A DNA stretch of 50,234 nucleotides from Macrophomina tecta (lineage: Eukaryota; Ascomycota; Dothideomycetes; Botryosphaeriales; Botryosphaeriaceae). This document shows, in pieces, positions 40,436-50,234 of the stretch (position 1 is its first letter; every line of letters starts with the position of its first letter). The notes below the pieces were generated by a model. It worked only from the letters and a program-made list of their open reading frames with translations. It did no database searches and was not told where the DNA came from. The position numbers were made by a program, and so were the translations under genes. The stretch spans positions 1-50,234 of the forward strand of contig JAKSGN010000004.1 of NCBI GenBank assembly GCA_024180945.1. The letters are read 5' to 3'.

Positions 40436-41052
40436 GCCAATATAAGAGATTATAAACGCAATGTACATCACAAACATGATTTTACCTGCCATGGTTTCGT
40501 CGGACGTCTCTGTACGCCTTACCACGTGTTGTCGTTGCTCTGTGTTGGCCAACCGAACCTCATCGTCTCCTGTGCCGCATTGGTGCTAATTATAACACGC
40601 CGCTGGAAAGACCGGATTCACCCCGAGAGACAGCCAGCACTGTAGAGGCCAATCGACTGCTGCGGGGGAAGAACATACGGCCAAGAGGTGTCAGCACTAA
40701 CGCTTATCCCTGGGCACAGATGACCGGTTCAATGGCACAATGACCCACCTGCCCCCTCCTCCATAACTCCCCTGCCTCCCGCATGGTGGGTCTGGTACCG
40801 TGTCGGGCAGTTCAATCCCGTACCTACTTCTTCCAAGCGTGCCGGCGTTGGGGATGCCTCATTTTTGCAGGTCTACCGGTGTGGCGCGTTGGGGGAAGAG
40901 GCACATGCCTTGGCTGCGTGCAGCAGTACCACATATCGAAGTGACGGGACGGACTTGCGCCACGTCACAAGGCCTTTCCCACAAGATTTTGTCTATCTTT
41001 TAATCCTCACTTGGTACCGTGATAGCAGTCCGTCAACTCCCAAATCCACATC
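40436..41052. other. Intergenic, no supported gene
   Basis: Short ORFs only. The stretch 41000-41052 (CACTTGGTACCGTGATAGCAGTCCG ending at an ATG preceded by CACATC) is the likely leader of the next gene. Confidence 0.3.
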
Positions 41053-41720
41053 ATGGCTTCCTCTGCCAGTTCTTTCAGTGGCGTCAGTGACACCATCGCG
41101 GACGCTCTAATGTATAGTGTCCTTGTGCCCCCTCGACGACTCTGCTGACTCGAAGTAGGAATGATTTTTTGTTGGACGAGAAGCACCCACACAACGATCC
41201 TCGGGTTCTCTGGGACGTATATTGCAGCTGGTGCATGGATAGAATCATACACTGGATGGGCGGAAAAGAGAACCCAGTATCTCCCCGCTTTGAGCGGGAC
41301 CTCCTACTCGAGTCTTACTTCTACGGAGTCGGAAAGGGCGACACCAACTTTCAAGATACCGTCGTCAATGCGATTTTTCAGCAATCCACCAAGCATCCTC
41401 AACTCCTTCTGGGGAAGAATCACGTCGACCGAGTTTACAACCACACGAGGAAAGGAGACAGATTGCGCAATGGTTTCATCACGATCAACATATTTCGCCT
41501 GCCCCTGGGCTCTCTGGAGAAACTGTTGGCAAGTGCCCAGCCAGAACAGTTCCGCGACGAACTCAGGGCGGCATGTCAATTAAGTGACACGGAGAGGGAA
41601 GAGATACATCAGGCAGATCCTGATCTCTTGCTGGAAGTAAATCCCAGGCTGGCTAGTACTGATAGTGTTCGTCTGAAGAGAGGATGGCGGAAGCCGTACC
41701 CGTGGGTGGTTAATCCGTGA
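41053..41720 (+). CDS. Hypothetical protein, 206 aa, one intron
   Basis: Model: exons 41053-41111 and 41159-41720, with a 47-bp intron (GTATAG ... AAGTAG, branch CTGAC). The splice is phase 2 and rebuilds a Met codon; the downstream frame has no ATG of its own near its start. The protein has aromatic-rich helices (VLWDVYCSWCMDRIIHWMGG, FERDLLLESYFYGVGKGDTN). The second part faintly recalls the C-terminal half of fungal BTB-domain proteins, but there is no BTB core and I do not claim homology. The C terminus is basic. Confidence 0.55.
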
Positions 41721-42011
41721 CAGTTTCACCAGCATGGACAGGGGTTCTTGTCCAGTGGGTTTATCACGCCGACCAAGGAGCCCCTGACAGTTCTACGAGC
41801 AGCACAGCTTCAATTTCTTTTTTAGGTAGTTCGCACAATCAATTGGATAATTATCATGGCAATTAGTTGCAAGATACCGGTTAGCGCAAGTGCCCTGGGA
41901 CGCAATGACACGTTGTTCGATCAAGCGAGTGATCAACGAGTCACCGCATTTGCCGCCCGCATGCAGAGTCAGGATACGTCCAGAGATTTCCGAAGGAGGC
42001 GGCGAAGCATC

Positions 42012-42528
42012 TCAAGCATGGGGTGTGCTCGATGGACCCGCAGAGTCCCGGACCGGGTCGTAGTACGTTGAGGCTTGCGAGTCAGGCGCCAGCGCATCAG
42101 CTGTTGCGTTTACGTCCCCACGTTCTACAGGGTATTAGTGAGTCTTGCCAATGCGCATTGTCTGAAACGTACTTTGCAGTCTGTAGTATAACGCCTTCTT
42201 CATCCGCCAGTCAAAGACGTCGTCGGTGACCTTTGCTAGCTCGTTCTCTACGAGCTGATCATTTACGTTCCTGTGCGCACTTTTCCAAACGGGCTGTGGC
42301 ACGTCTTTCCACGACTTTAACTCGCGCTTCCGTACGCCTGCCCATAGGTTCTCGTCAAACGAAGCGATCTTTTCGGCTTCTTTATTCGTGAAATCCTACA
42401 CGCAATTAAGTAATGATACTTCTCGTAGATTGTATTTAGCTTACCAAAAACCTGCCCCATTCTCGATTGCCCCAATCCATTGTTTGTTTGACATATTGCT
42501 GTGGAGTTTTAGAAGTTACGGGTTCCAT
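42012..42528 (-). CDS. Hypothetical protein, 139 aa, two introns
   Basis: Model: exons 42528-42445, 42395-42173 and 42124-42012. The introns are 49 bp (GTAAGC ... GTGTAG) and 48 bp (GTACGT ... CTGTAG, branch CACTAAT). All joins keep one frame from ATG 42528 to TGA at 42014-42012. The text is strongly protein-like, with many Trp and charged helices (QYVKQTMDWGNREWGRFLD, KRELKSWKDVPQPVWKSA, VFDWRMKKALYYRLQ) and a Ser/Pro tail. No signal peptide or membrane segment; no family recognised. ORFs on the plus strand here are shadows. Confidence 0.6.
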
Positions 42529-44080
42529 GACCGATAACGTCTTGGAAGCTTGAGCGACGGGTGAGAAAGTCAGAAGAAAGAAGCGAGTTTTCTATCTTAA
42601 TGCAGCGCTAGTGGAGCATTTGGATGCACCCGCAGCGAGCCAAGCGCCTACGGCTGGGCCCATAGGAGGCCTTATCCGCTGTGCCAAGAATGTGGACCCG
42701 CTCAAAATGCCGGGACAAACCGGAACAAATGGTCAAAATCGGAAAAAGAGGCTTGAAATTCCAGTGAACGCCGCAGCACCATGCTATTCCAGGCGGCTTC
42801 TCCGTACATGCCCCCTTCGGCAAGCATCTGGCTGGGTCCGTTCGTTCCCCACTTCTGTTAGTACGTGTTGGTCGGGACTGCATGGCCGCAGCTTTGTACC
42901 AGCTGTTACTTTACCAACATGCATACGAGCTGATCTTCCCGGTAGCAACAATCCGGGGGCCCACCTCACATCCGAGTCTAGCCTCTGGACGACAACCCAC
43001 ACGCGCTCGTCTCGTGTCGCTAACACCTTCCTCTCTTCCTTTAACCTCCCCTCCCGTTTCAGCTCTACATCGCGCTCAGACCTCAAAGTTCACGAAAATG
43101 CTCCATGTTGCAAGACCTTCGAGATGTGCCGCACGTCCAACTTGCTTTTGGCAAAGTTTTCCTTAGATTTACACCGAGATTCTATACCGCCTTTTGAAGT
43201 TCGTACCCAGTCGCCGAGGCCTGACTTGTTGGCCTCGTGCTGGTCCGCCGTGCTTTCGTCCTCAGGCTCTGCGGCCGCAGTGGATCTCTTTTGAGCATCG
43301 ACGCGGATGATCACACCAATTTGATTGCAGCTCCGTGCCCTGCGCGAACCGTCGGAATTGACGCTCCCCTGAGCTAACAATGTGCCCTACGATCAGGTCA
43401 GTGCATGGTTTTCACCACCAAGCACACTGCATACCGGCACAACGACGGGCTAATGAGTTCCTTCGTCAGAAGCAGATCCTCCATTCAGGATGTGTCTTAC
43501 AAGAGCTTGAAGAGGGGAAGGAGAGATAGAGCGGCGTCTGCGATTCATGCTAGCAGTTAGTAGGTCTTCTGCCGTCTGTACAATGCCGCTCTTTTTATGC
43601 ACGCCACGGCGTGACGCTATGAACAGCTCCCCGGAGCCCACATGCTGCTGGTGCGCGCTGAAGCAGCTCGCGTGACTGCACGAAAGTGATAGGTGATCAG
43701 ACCTGCGTCGTAAACGAGGCTTTCGAATGAAGCCGCTCTTGTCAAGGCACCCGAAGAGGCAGACGTGCGTCATGCGGGCAATTTGCTCCGTGGCTGGATA
43801 TTGGCCAGCATCCGACCGCGGACGAGGCCCCGTTTCTACTCTACTCAGCCGGTGCTTTCACTGTCCCCAGGAGATATTTGCGGCGTGCCGCTTTTTGCCA
43901 GCTGTCATGGGTGACGGAGATGCTGATGGTCTGGCCACTCTTACTTCGCCATTCACTTGCTATAGTTCTGTATGGCAACAATATTTCAAGGATAAGGCTT
44001 TGGATTTCTATAGACCGTAGAATATCAGGCTCCTGTCTCACTGCCTCCAGCCGAGTCCATCACCGCCGAAGAGGTCTGAA
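42529..44080. other. Region without a convincing gene model
   Basis: A 227-codon plus frame (42611-43294) has no ATG near its start and low protein quality. CT-rich promoter-like sequence at 43010-43075 precedes an ATG at 43098 that stops after 22 codons. On the minus strand a frame at 43450-43773 ends with a basic tail (MNRRRRSISPSP). These may be remnants of genes. Confidence 0.3.
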
Positions 44081-44714
44081 ATGAGTACCCGCTCAACAAA
44101 CGAGCACGACTGCGGTCACCGGATAGGGCGCTTCGTGTTAGCGATGATTCGGAATATCCACTTGATGTTGCCGCTCTTTACCGTCGATGATCTTGTTTCG
44201 CAGCGGCCGCCTGTTCCTCGGTGGCTCTGGCGTGCCCGTCGTATCGTAGCCGCCGCGGCCTTGATCAGACTCCTGTGGGTCGAGCTAGTATCAAGTCAGT
44301 ATTTCATCAATGGAAGATCCATCCAAGAGTACTAACTGGTTTTGCCATGTTTAAGTGTAGATGAGTCCAACTGTAGATCGGGTTATGGGGATAGCGAGCT
44401 ACTCGTCAGACTGTGATATCAGTTATGCGTGGCGCGTATTTATACTAAAGACACATCCGTTGAAGAAAGTCACAGGATGCTTAGGTGGAGCTCTTGTGCA
44501 ATTGGGTAGTGCTCCAGAGTACACGCCTAGTATTTCCAGCGCCAGGCGGCTTTGCCGCAGCACTCTCTTCACCATCCATATTCTGTGCCAAGCGAGGGTC
44601 TTCGACTCAGAGGACTACGCGTGGCCTATGAGAAGCGGCGGCGCGCAAGGATATGATGGGATTACATGCCATTCATGTTATCCGACGAACAAGGGGACTA
44701 CATTAGCTGCATGA
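44081..44714 (+). CDS. Hypothetical protein, 186 aa, one intron (tentative)
   Basis: Model: exons 44081-44287 and 44361-44714, with a 73-bp intron (GTATCA ... GTGTAG, strong branch TACTAAC at about 44330). The phase-0 join keeps the frame. The first exon contains an Arg-rich helix with a hydrophobic run (RARRIVAAAALIRLLW). The second exon is of mixed composition with several Cys. A further intron in exon 2 is possible. The branch site and frame are the main support. No family recognised. Confidence 0.35.
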
Positions 44715-45139
44715 GAACCAGCGCCTCTTTAAGACCATGCTCTTCCTGGGGCGTGGCACTCCATGTGGGCCCTTTTCGAGCGCTTTCTGCGGGATCGTTG
44801 GTGGGGCCTCACATAATGCTCCCTGTTAATCTACAACCAGCCAGAGCCATTTTAGGAGACGAGCAGTGTGCCATCCTCGTTCCGCGTGCAACTCCCTTTG
44901 CTCTGTAATACCGAGATTAGCTCTCCAGTTCCGGTCATGCGATCGCAAGTGACACGGACGTGATGTTTTCCTTGGAAGCGCGCCCCCTCGTGCTGCGAGA
45001 CGACATATAAGCCCCCAACTCCTGTGCCGGTACGTCACGTCAAGCTCCTGCGCCGACACACTCAGCCAACTCAAACTACAAGCAGACAAGATGATTGTTC
45101 CTACGCACCGAACCTGTGAAGTCCAAAACACGGGCGATT

Positions 45140-45924
45140 ATGTGCACAGTAAGTCCCAATGCAGGACTTACAGTTCGCAATGACTTAAGGTTGCCTGCAG
45201 AAAACCCCGACTACATGCTGCAGGGGAATCTCTCCTGGCTTCGGCTTGAAAGCGATGCGACTACCATCGATACTTCCTCGGACACCGACGACTCGAACGA
45301 GGGCGCAGGGGCCCCACATGGGGTTAGAGTCGACGATGATCCCGATAGGCTGCCACGGGCATGGTGCCATGAAGCCGAAAGAGAGACCCCTGAGCCAGAG
45401 AAGCATCTGAATGGTAATTTCGTCGGGTGGAAAATGGACCATCTACTTACGGTTAAATAGTTCGTGCACACCTTTCAACCCAAGCCCATGGGGCTACACT
45501 CGGTACAGGGCTTTCAAACCATGCTCCGTCAGCAGCCCATGAAAGTGTTCAGCAGGACCCGTTCCACATGTTTGCGAGCCTGTCGGACATTGCCTGTGGT
45601 CTCGAGGTTGGACGTGATATTTTGACAGGAGAGATGATATACCGGAAGAGAGTCCTCGAACTCCAGGGAGTCAATCAGCGGACTTTCTGCCAAATGATTG
45701 ACCGAAAATGTGTCCATGCGGTATTTTACCTTGGCAAGCCAGCAACTGATGAGTTGGTGCACCTCTTATACGATGGCAGTGTTGTTCTGCGCGTTGAGGG
45801 TCTTGAGGTGGTAGCGCCTGCCGCGGAGTGGTCTGACTGGAATTCTTGGGAGAGTTACAAGGCCGATGAGGCCTCCTACACCTACTACCAGACGGTACTG
45901 AAGACGGGGGGATCTTTTTGCTGA
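45140..45924 (+). CDS. Hypothetical protein, 245 aa, one intron
   Basis: Model: exons 45140-45413 and 45461-45924, with a 47-bp intron (GTAATT ... AAATAG, branch CTTAC). The phase-1 join gives one frame to TGA at 45924. The N-terminal half is acidic and Ser/Thr-rich (TIDTSSDTDDSNEGAG). The C-terminal half is folded-looking (HMFASLSDIACGLEVGRD, YRKRVLELQGVNQRTFCQMI, HAVFYLGKPATDELVHLLYD). An ATG at 45090 with good context could be the true start if a very short (25-bp) GTAAGT...ACAG segment were removed, which is unlikely. No family recognised. Confidence 0.5.
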
Positions 45925-46804
45925 AGCAAATGGTTTTAATACCTCAGATATGGTGTGAGAGGATAGTGTTAATCTTAGCTTTCGGCTTCATATGCGTAGA
46001 ACTTGCTTTGCTTCTGTGAAGTAAGAGCTGGTTTGCTAAGAGATAGGCTCGCAACAATTGCCTGGAGAAAGGGTCACTGGAGCGAGCCGGCGCTCAGCGG
46101 TTAGCGGCGCTAGTCTTTAATGGTAAAGGCAACTGAAACAAACTTCCCGAAAGCGCATGTTAGCTGCCAGAGTGCGCCAGATGTTGCTGGTTGCCTACTG
46201 GATCGAACGGGCCAACGTACCGCTTGAGTACGTGGGCTGCAGACCGGAACGTTCGCTGCACACGTGCCGAATAACCAAGGTATCGGTGTAGCATTTCGGC
46301 ATTGACAGCGCGGTTTCCCGCTCCCCATCTTCGAATGTGGAGCTCCTGCATGATACAGGGCTTCGGGTGGGAGGTGCCACCGTGAAAGGCAGGGGCGTTG
46401 GTGGAGCCACAGGGATGCGACGGAGGTGCACGTATGGTGCGATGCATGTGCTTATTCCAGTGGATCTTGTGTAGGATACGCTTGGATGGTCTCGGAAGCA
46501 TCGAGCCTCGGCGCTGATCCGGACTACGCCGCGTCAACTCAATCACGACATGCCCCCACGTCTCCCTGCCTCGCCTCGCCTTCGCGCCGCATTTCGTAGC
46601 GAGGCATGGGGCGGAGATGCGGTGAGACTACTACCTTGAGATGAAAATCAACCGGCTGGGCGAACGCGACACTCTGGTAACTGCACATGACTTACCATGG
46701 TGGGCATATAAGGAGCCCTTGGAAGCATCCGTCAACTCCCAACCACAACGCTTCTTCGTCCCATCTCCTACTCCATCTCCTCGAAGTTCTGCCCAGCCTT
46801 CACA
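45925..46804. other. Intergenic, possible remnant on the minus strand
   Basis: A minus-strand frame at 46160-46546 has a plausible helical tail (AEMLHRYLGYSARVQRTFRS) but no splice support or domain. The last 120 bp before 46805 are CT-rich (CTTCTTCGTCCCATCTCC) as in fungal promoters, with a TATAAGGAG at 46708. Confidence 0.35.
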
Positions 46805-48801
46805 ATGGAAGCCCATGCCACTTACGCTGATGCTCGCCGTTCTGCTGCATCCAGCAGCATCTATGCTGCTGCCATTTCCGAGAGCTCTCAGGTGGCCTTG
46901 CATGCGGTCCCAGAGAGTTGGCCTAAGGATGAGTTTCCACTGACAGGTACGTCGCTTACTGTGTATTGACTTCAGCATGTAGAAGACCTTAATTTCTTTT
47001 CTTGCTTAGGTTTAATAGAGACTGGAAAGCATGCCTTCAACCGAAGCAACAGCAACGAAAATGCTGAGGGTCACTGTGCTGCCTTTCCCCAAGCCACGAC
47101 CGATGCGGTGGCAGATTGTAACGAGCGGGCCTCTGCCTCTAAGGATCCAAACACCAAAGAGGGAGAAAACCTGTCGAGGGGGTTTTCCTTGAGTGGGTAC
47201 AAGAAGAGGGTGAGAGCAAGTCGAGCACGTGATGAGACTGAGCACTGCGTGCGAAGGCCGTGTTACTAACAATGTGCTGAATTGTTATTGAAGTTGACCA
47301 CGAAGGTCAAGGCTATCTAAGGAGTGTGGTTTATATACAAGTAAGAAAGTGTATACAATCTGTATGCTCAGTGAAGGTGTTGCGCTCAGTGACTGATCGC
47401 GACCCTCCTACTGATCGGTTGGGTTGGTCTGCTCAATTTCTTGGCGAGTGGGTCTGACTGATCGCGGGGTCACGTGACCCTTGGCCCACATTTCTTTGGT
47501 TCTGCCCGCCTCTGGTGGGGTTGCTCCCCTCTTCATCAACCCGTGCAGGCTGCGCCGTAACACAGATACCCCTGTCCCATTTGAATGGGATTTTATAACG
47601 GCAGGGCTTAAGCTTCCGCATTATGAAATGGACTGCTTTGAAAGTATTTCATATTGTGGACAGGAGGTCCGACGAGAAAATCCGCTGATTAAAGCACTGT
47701 TCGGTCTCGCCAAGCGCTTATTTGAAGAAGTCCAAAACTTGGAACCGGGGCTTGTTCTTGAGGGCCTACCGAGGCTCAAAATAATCCCATCAAAGAAGGG
47801 TCAGGAAGCTATGGCTCAAGCCGGTATGTCCATGCAAACCGTTAGCGGGTAACGTACTAATCTTATACGGTCAGGCAAACAGCTTACGGATCACCATCAC
47901 GTCGATGATGCGAGAGCTGAGGATTGCTCTACGGATCCTCATAACATTGATGCTAAGTCGCTGCTAGATACCGAGGCTGTTCGTCAAGATGAAAGGAAGG
48001 AGGCGCCTGGGGCTGAGACGCATACGAGGAAGCATCAAGCAGGTAGTACGTATTTGGAGATCAAGCGTTGCTTGGGTATGCACTTACGAAGAAGCAGATT
48101 TCGGCAGCCACTTCCGCACTTCATTCTCCGAAAGCAACACTCAGACAACTTCAATCGAGATCAATCCGTCCGCCGACTATGAGCTCCGCACCATTATTGT
48201 GCCTATCAAATGTTTTCCAACGTTCTGGACGGGTTATAAATCGAGGACAGTTAGGATCGGAGATGGGCAGCATGAGTTCTTCCGAGATCAACTCCCTCGC
48301 GCAGCAGAGTATCTCCAGATGCTCCTAGAGCTTCGCGACCTGGCCGACCGGCACTACGCAGGCTGCAACTACGAGCTGCATGCCAAATTCCCGGAACAGC
48401 TTGTGGTCACCTTTTTGCTCGATCCCAACGGGTACTGGGCAGAAACAGAGGCTGACGCGGATGTGGAAGAGCTTCGTGCTGACCCAAACCGTTCCATGGG
48501 ATCCCTGAGCCCATACCAGCCTACGCGAGTCACGGAAGTTGTTTTACCTGGGGGACCTATCTCTTCCGATTCTTTGGTACAGCGTCAGCGGCAAGGGACG
48601 CCATACCCTGGGTGCGAAAATAGCGACAGTAATGAAGAAAATCGGAGTGGTCTCACACGATCAAGGAAGCGACAGTCAGAGACATCGGGCTCTGATCAGG
48701 ACAGGAAGAGAAGGAAAATGCAGATGGGCGCATCTCTGGAAGACCCTGTAGACCTCACTGGAGATGGTGGATCTGATTCGAATGGAAATGAAGCAGCCTG
48801 A
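46805..48801 (+). pseudogene. Four-exon gene disrupted by a solo LTR (458 aa before insertion)
   Basis: Exons 46805-46946, 47010-47823, 47875-48042 and 48098-48801. The introns are 63, 51 and 55 bp (GTACGT...CTTAG, GTATGT...GTCAG with branch ACTAAT, GTAGTA...AGCAG), and all joins are phase 1. Exon 2 is interrupted by a 446-bp LTR plus the duplicated CAGAT. With those 451 bases ignored the frame is continuous to TGA 48801; since 451 is not a multiple of three, the real allele is frameshifted after codon 82. The C-terminal exon has folded text (ELRTIIVPIKCFPTFWTG, AAEYLQMLLELRDLADRHYA) and ends with a basic Ser-rich tail (TRSRKRQSETS, DRKRRKMQ) that could be a nuclear signal. No family recognised. 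Confidence 0.65.
47117..47562 (+). repeat. Gypsy-like solo LTR, 446 bp, with 5-bp target duplication
   Basis: Starts TGTAACGAGCGGGCC and ends GCTGCGCCGTAACA, with CAGAT on both sides (47112-47116 and 47563-47567). It contains GGGTCACGTGACCC. Related copies: fragments at 15664 and 39079 (5' part) and 49981-50234 (3' part, inverted). No internal retroelement sequence remains, so it arose by LTR-LTR recombination. Confidence 0.88.
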
Positions 48802-48886
48802 AAATATAAGCAGTCTCACAATTGATACAAGATTTTTGGTCGGAATACCTGTTCGATCCATGGCGTTACCTTCGCAAGCATGTCAG

Positions 48887-48929
<43 letters not shown>
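48887..48929 (+). repeat. TGA/GAT trinucleotide microsatellite
   Basis: About 14 tandem TGA units. The homologous position in the related repeat at 15998 has only two, so the array has expanded here. It lies just downstream of the disrupted four-exon gene, and the following 100 bp match 15990-16070. Confidence 0.85.
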
Positions 48930-48930
<1 letters not shown>

Positions 48931-49053
48931 CATATACCCCGTCGGCCTCCACGGGCCATAGGCAAGAGCTAACGCTAAGTAACTTAGACGTTTACGTACA
49001 GTACATTGCTTCCCGGTTCATTCAAAACGCTCACTACAAAAACAGAGCACATG

Positions 49054-49210
49054 TGTTGGAATAGCGGTTCCACGAGCGTTATAACTATACTAGTTAGCTT
49101 CACGAGTGTCTCAGTAGTATAGCTAGCGTTAGTGGCACGGATATAAGAGGGCACCCCCTCTTACTCCTGTCTATCACCGAGAATCTCATTTTTTTTCAGC
49201 AAGTTCAACA
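49054..49210 (+). repeat. Copia-like solo LTR, about 157 bp
   Basis: Starts TGTTGGAATAGCGG and ends GTTCAACA. Flanks ACATG and ACCTG match in four of five bases. It shares TATAAGAGGGC and AGAATCTCATT with the 124-bp LTR at 14710. The end is less certain than the start. The 230 bp to the right up to element K are A-rich with no gene. Confidence 0.6.
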
Positions 49211-49440
49211 ACCTGAAAGTTACGTTTAGCACGCATTTTAGTAGAGAAGGAAAATAGAGCGAAGGTAGGAACCAAAAAAAAATTGGTGCAAAAAAAAAAA
49301 AAAAAACAAGTAACAAGCCTACCTACCTCCCTCTCAGGACACAGGCAGAATCTACTCTCTTTCTGACCTCACTGCTCTTCACTTTAAAATCCAACACTAG
49401 AGTATAGCGTATCCGCCTGTTACGAACATGCCTCTAAATA

Positions 49441-49980
49441 ACGTACTTCACAAGCGAGCGGGTCACACAAGCGAGTGGGTCACCCCAACACCAAAACTCC
49501 TGATCAAACCACTTTAAATATAAATTTCTTAACAACGCCAAAAGCAATCAATTAGAGTCTTTAGAACTCTCGCCTTCTACTTCTGCTAATCGCGCTAGAC
49601 ATGTCTCGATGCGATGACCTGGCTCTCTGCAGTATCCACACCGTCGCTGGCGCGGCGCGTCGCCATCGCGTCGCGACCGCGACCGAGATGTTTCTTGCTG
49701 AATTTGCCCATTAACATCAGCCTGATCAATTAATTGCGATCCTTCGTCCTTCGTGACGGTTCCTCGTTTCTGAATCTGTCGTTTTTGGCGTCTTTTTCGC
49801 TTCGTTGCGGCTTCGTTTGCCTTTCGAAGCGTCGCGACCTCTGCCTTGAGAAGTTCGTTCTGCGTCGCAATCCGAAGCGCCCCTTTCAGGATCTGATTAA
49901 CCGCGTCTGTGATTGGTGTCGGGCTTGAACCTTGATGCTGATCAATCTTATGCTTAATAAGATCCGTTTGAGATACAAAA
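49441..49980 (-). mobile_element. pogo-like DNA transposon K, interrupted by an LTR at the window edge
   Basis: The left end begins after TA (49439-49440) with ACGTACTTCACAAGCGAGCG, with two modules (GCGAGCGGGTC and GCGAGTGGGTC). Sub-terminal sequence and transposase resemble those of A and F. The element is cut at 49980 by the LTR and may continue beyond the window. Confidence 0.8.
49548..49980 (-). pseudogene. C-terminal part of a pogo-like transposase (element K)
   Basis: Minus-strand frame of 144 codons to TGA at 49550-49548. It aligns with the end of the element A transposase: SSPTPI...AVNQILKGA, a basic coiled coil (KRKRRQKRQIQKRGT), an Arg/Ser-rich linker and the knuckle CGYCREPGHRIETC. 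The upstream coding part is interrupted by the LTR at 49981 and is out of the window. Confidence 0.8.
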
Positions 49981-50234
49981 TGTTACGGCGCAGCCTGCAC
50001 AGGGTGGAGTCTGAAGAAAGAACGCTCAGAACTCACCCTCACAGAAAGGAAACTTGGGGGTCACGTGAATCACGTGACCCCAAGCATTGATCTGCCGGAG
50101 CAGGCGCAGCAGACCCACTCCACTCAATCAGAGCAAACTTTTTGACCCATCACTCGTTTAGCAAGCAGGGTACTTTAAAACAATCACTCGTAAAAAATGC
50201 CGGCCGACGAGGACGATGGGGGCGGGTACACCAC
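49981..50234 (-). repeat. Gypsy-like LTR, 3' part, running off the window
   Basis: Begins TGTTACGGCGCAGCCTGCAC, the reverse complement of the end of the solo LTR at 47562. It also shares GGGTCACGTGA / TCACGTGACCCC and CAGACCCACTC with it. The LTR is therefore on the minus strand and inserted in element K. Whether it is a solo LTR or a full element cannot be seen. Confidence 0.8.

Noticed and set aside
42611..43294. 227-codon plus-strand ORF
   Set aside because: No good ATG near the start, low-complexity Ser/Arg/Pro text, no introns or domain.
45090..45139. Earlier ATG with good context for the 45.1-kb gene
   Set aside because: Joining it to the downstream frame would need a 25-bp intron, below the size expected for spliceosomal introns; kept only as an alternative start.
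1..50234. tRNA, rRNA or other structured RNA genes
   Set aside because: I looked for tRNA-like A/B-box and cloverleaf signals and rRNA-like blocks and saw none that I could support by eye.

Overview
The window looks like a transposon-rich stretch of a filamentous ascomycete (Pezizomycotina) nuclear genome. The reasons are: small genes with 46-73 bp GT-AG introns carrying CTAAC/CTGAC-like branch sites; Tad1-type LINEs; pogo/Fot-type DNA transposons inserted at TA; Copia- and Gypsy-like solo LTRs; an F-box pseudogene; and nonsense mutations that all look like repeat-induced point mutation (CA to TA). I cannot name the species.

Layout. 1-5.2 kb: LINE with ORF1 (cut by the window edge) and an almost complete ORF2. 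5.2-10.8 kb: three pogo-like elements (A, B, G) inserted at TA sites only 8 and 15 bp apart. 10.8-12.8 kb: F-box pseudogene. 12.8-14.65 kb: intact pogo-like element H. 14.65-17.2 kb: a decayed coiled-coil gene, a 124-bp solo LTR with perfect 5-bp duplication, further LTR fragments and a purine-rich tract. 17.6-22.5 kb: second LINE, on the minus strand. 23-30 kb: two apparently identical pogo-like elements (C and D), inverted relative to each other, bracket an intact Baeyer-Villiger-type flavin monooxygenase gene. 29.9-34 kb: a nest of decayed pogo-like elements (E, I, F) followed by a 5'-truncated LINE remnant. 35-49 kb: a region of small, mostly unrecognised host-type genes with short introns. 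One of them, with four exons, is interrupted by a 446-bp solo LTR. 49-50.2 kb: a Copia-like LTR, then pogo-like element K, interrupted by a Gypsy-like LTR that runs off the window.

How it fits together. All pogo-like transposases share one plan: N-terminal double HTH, DD35D core, basic coiled coil, and a C-terminal CCHC zinc knuckle. Each subfamily has terminal repeats that begin ACGT and then carry tandem copies of a roughly 18-bp module with a GAGC core. Intact copies (A, C, D, H) sit beside copies broken only by CA-to-TA type stops (B, G, F), which suggests waves of transposition followed by RIP-like decay. Apart from the monooxygenase, I did not recognise the function of any host gene; those models rest on splice signals, frame continuity and protein-like composition.
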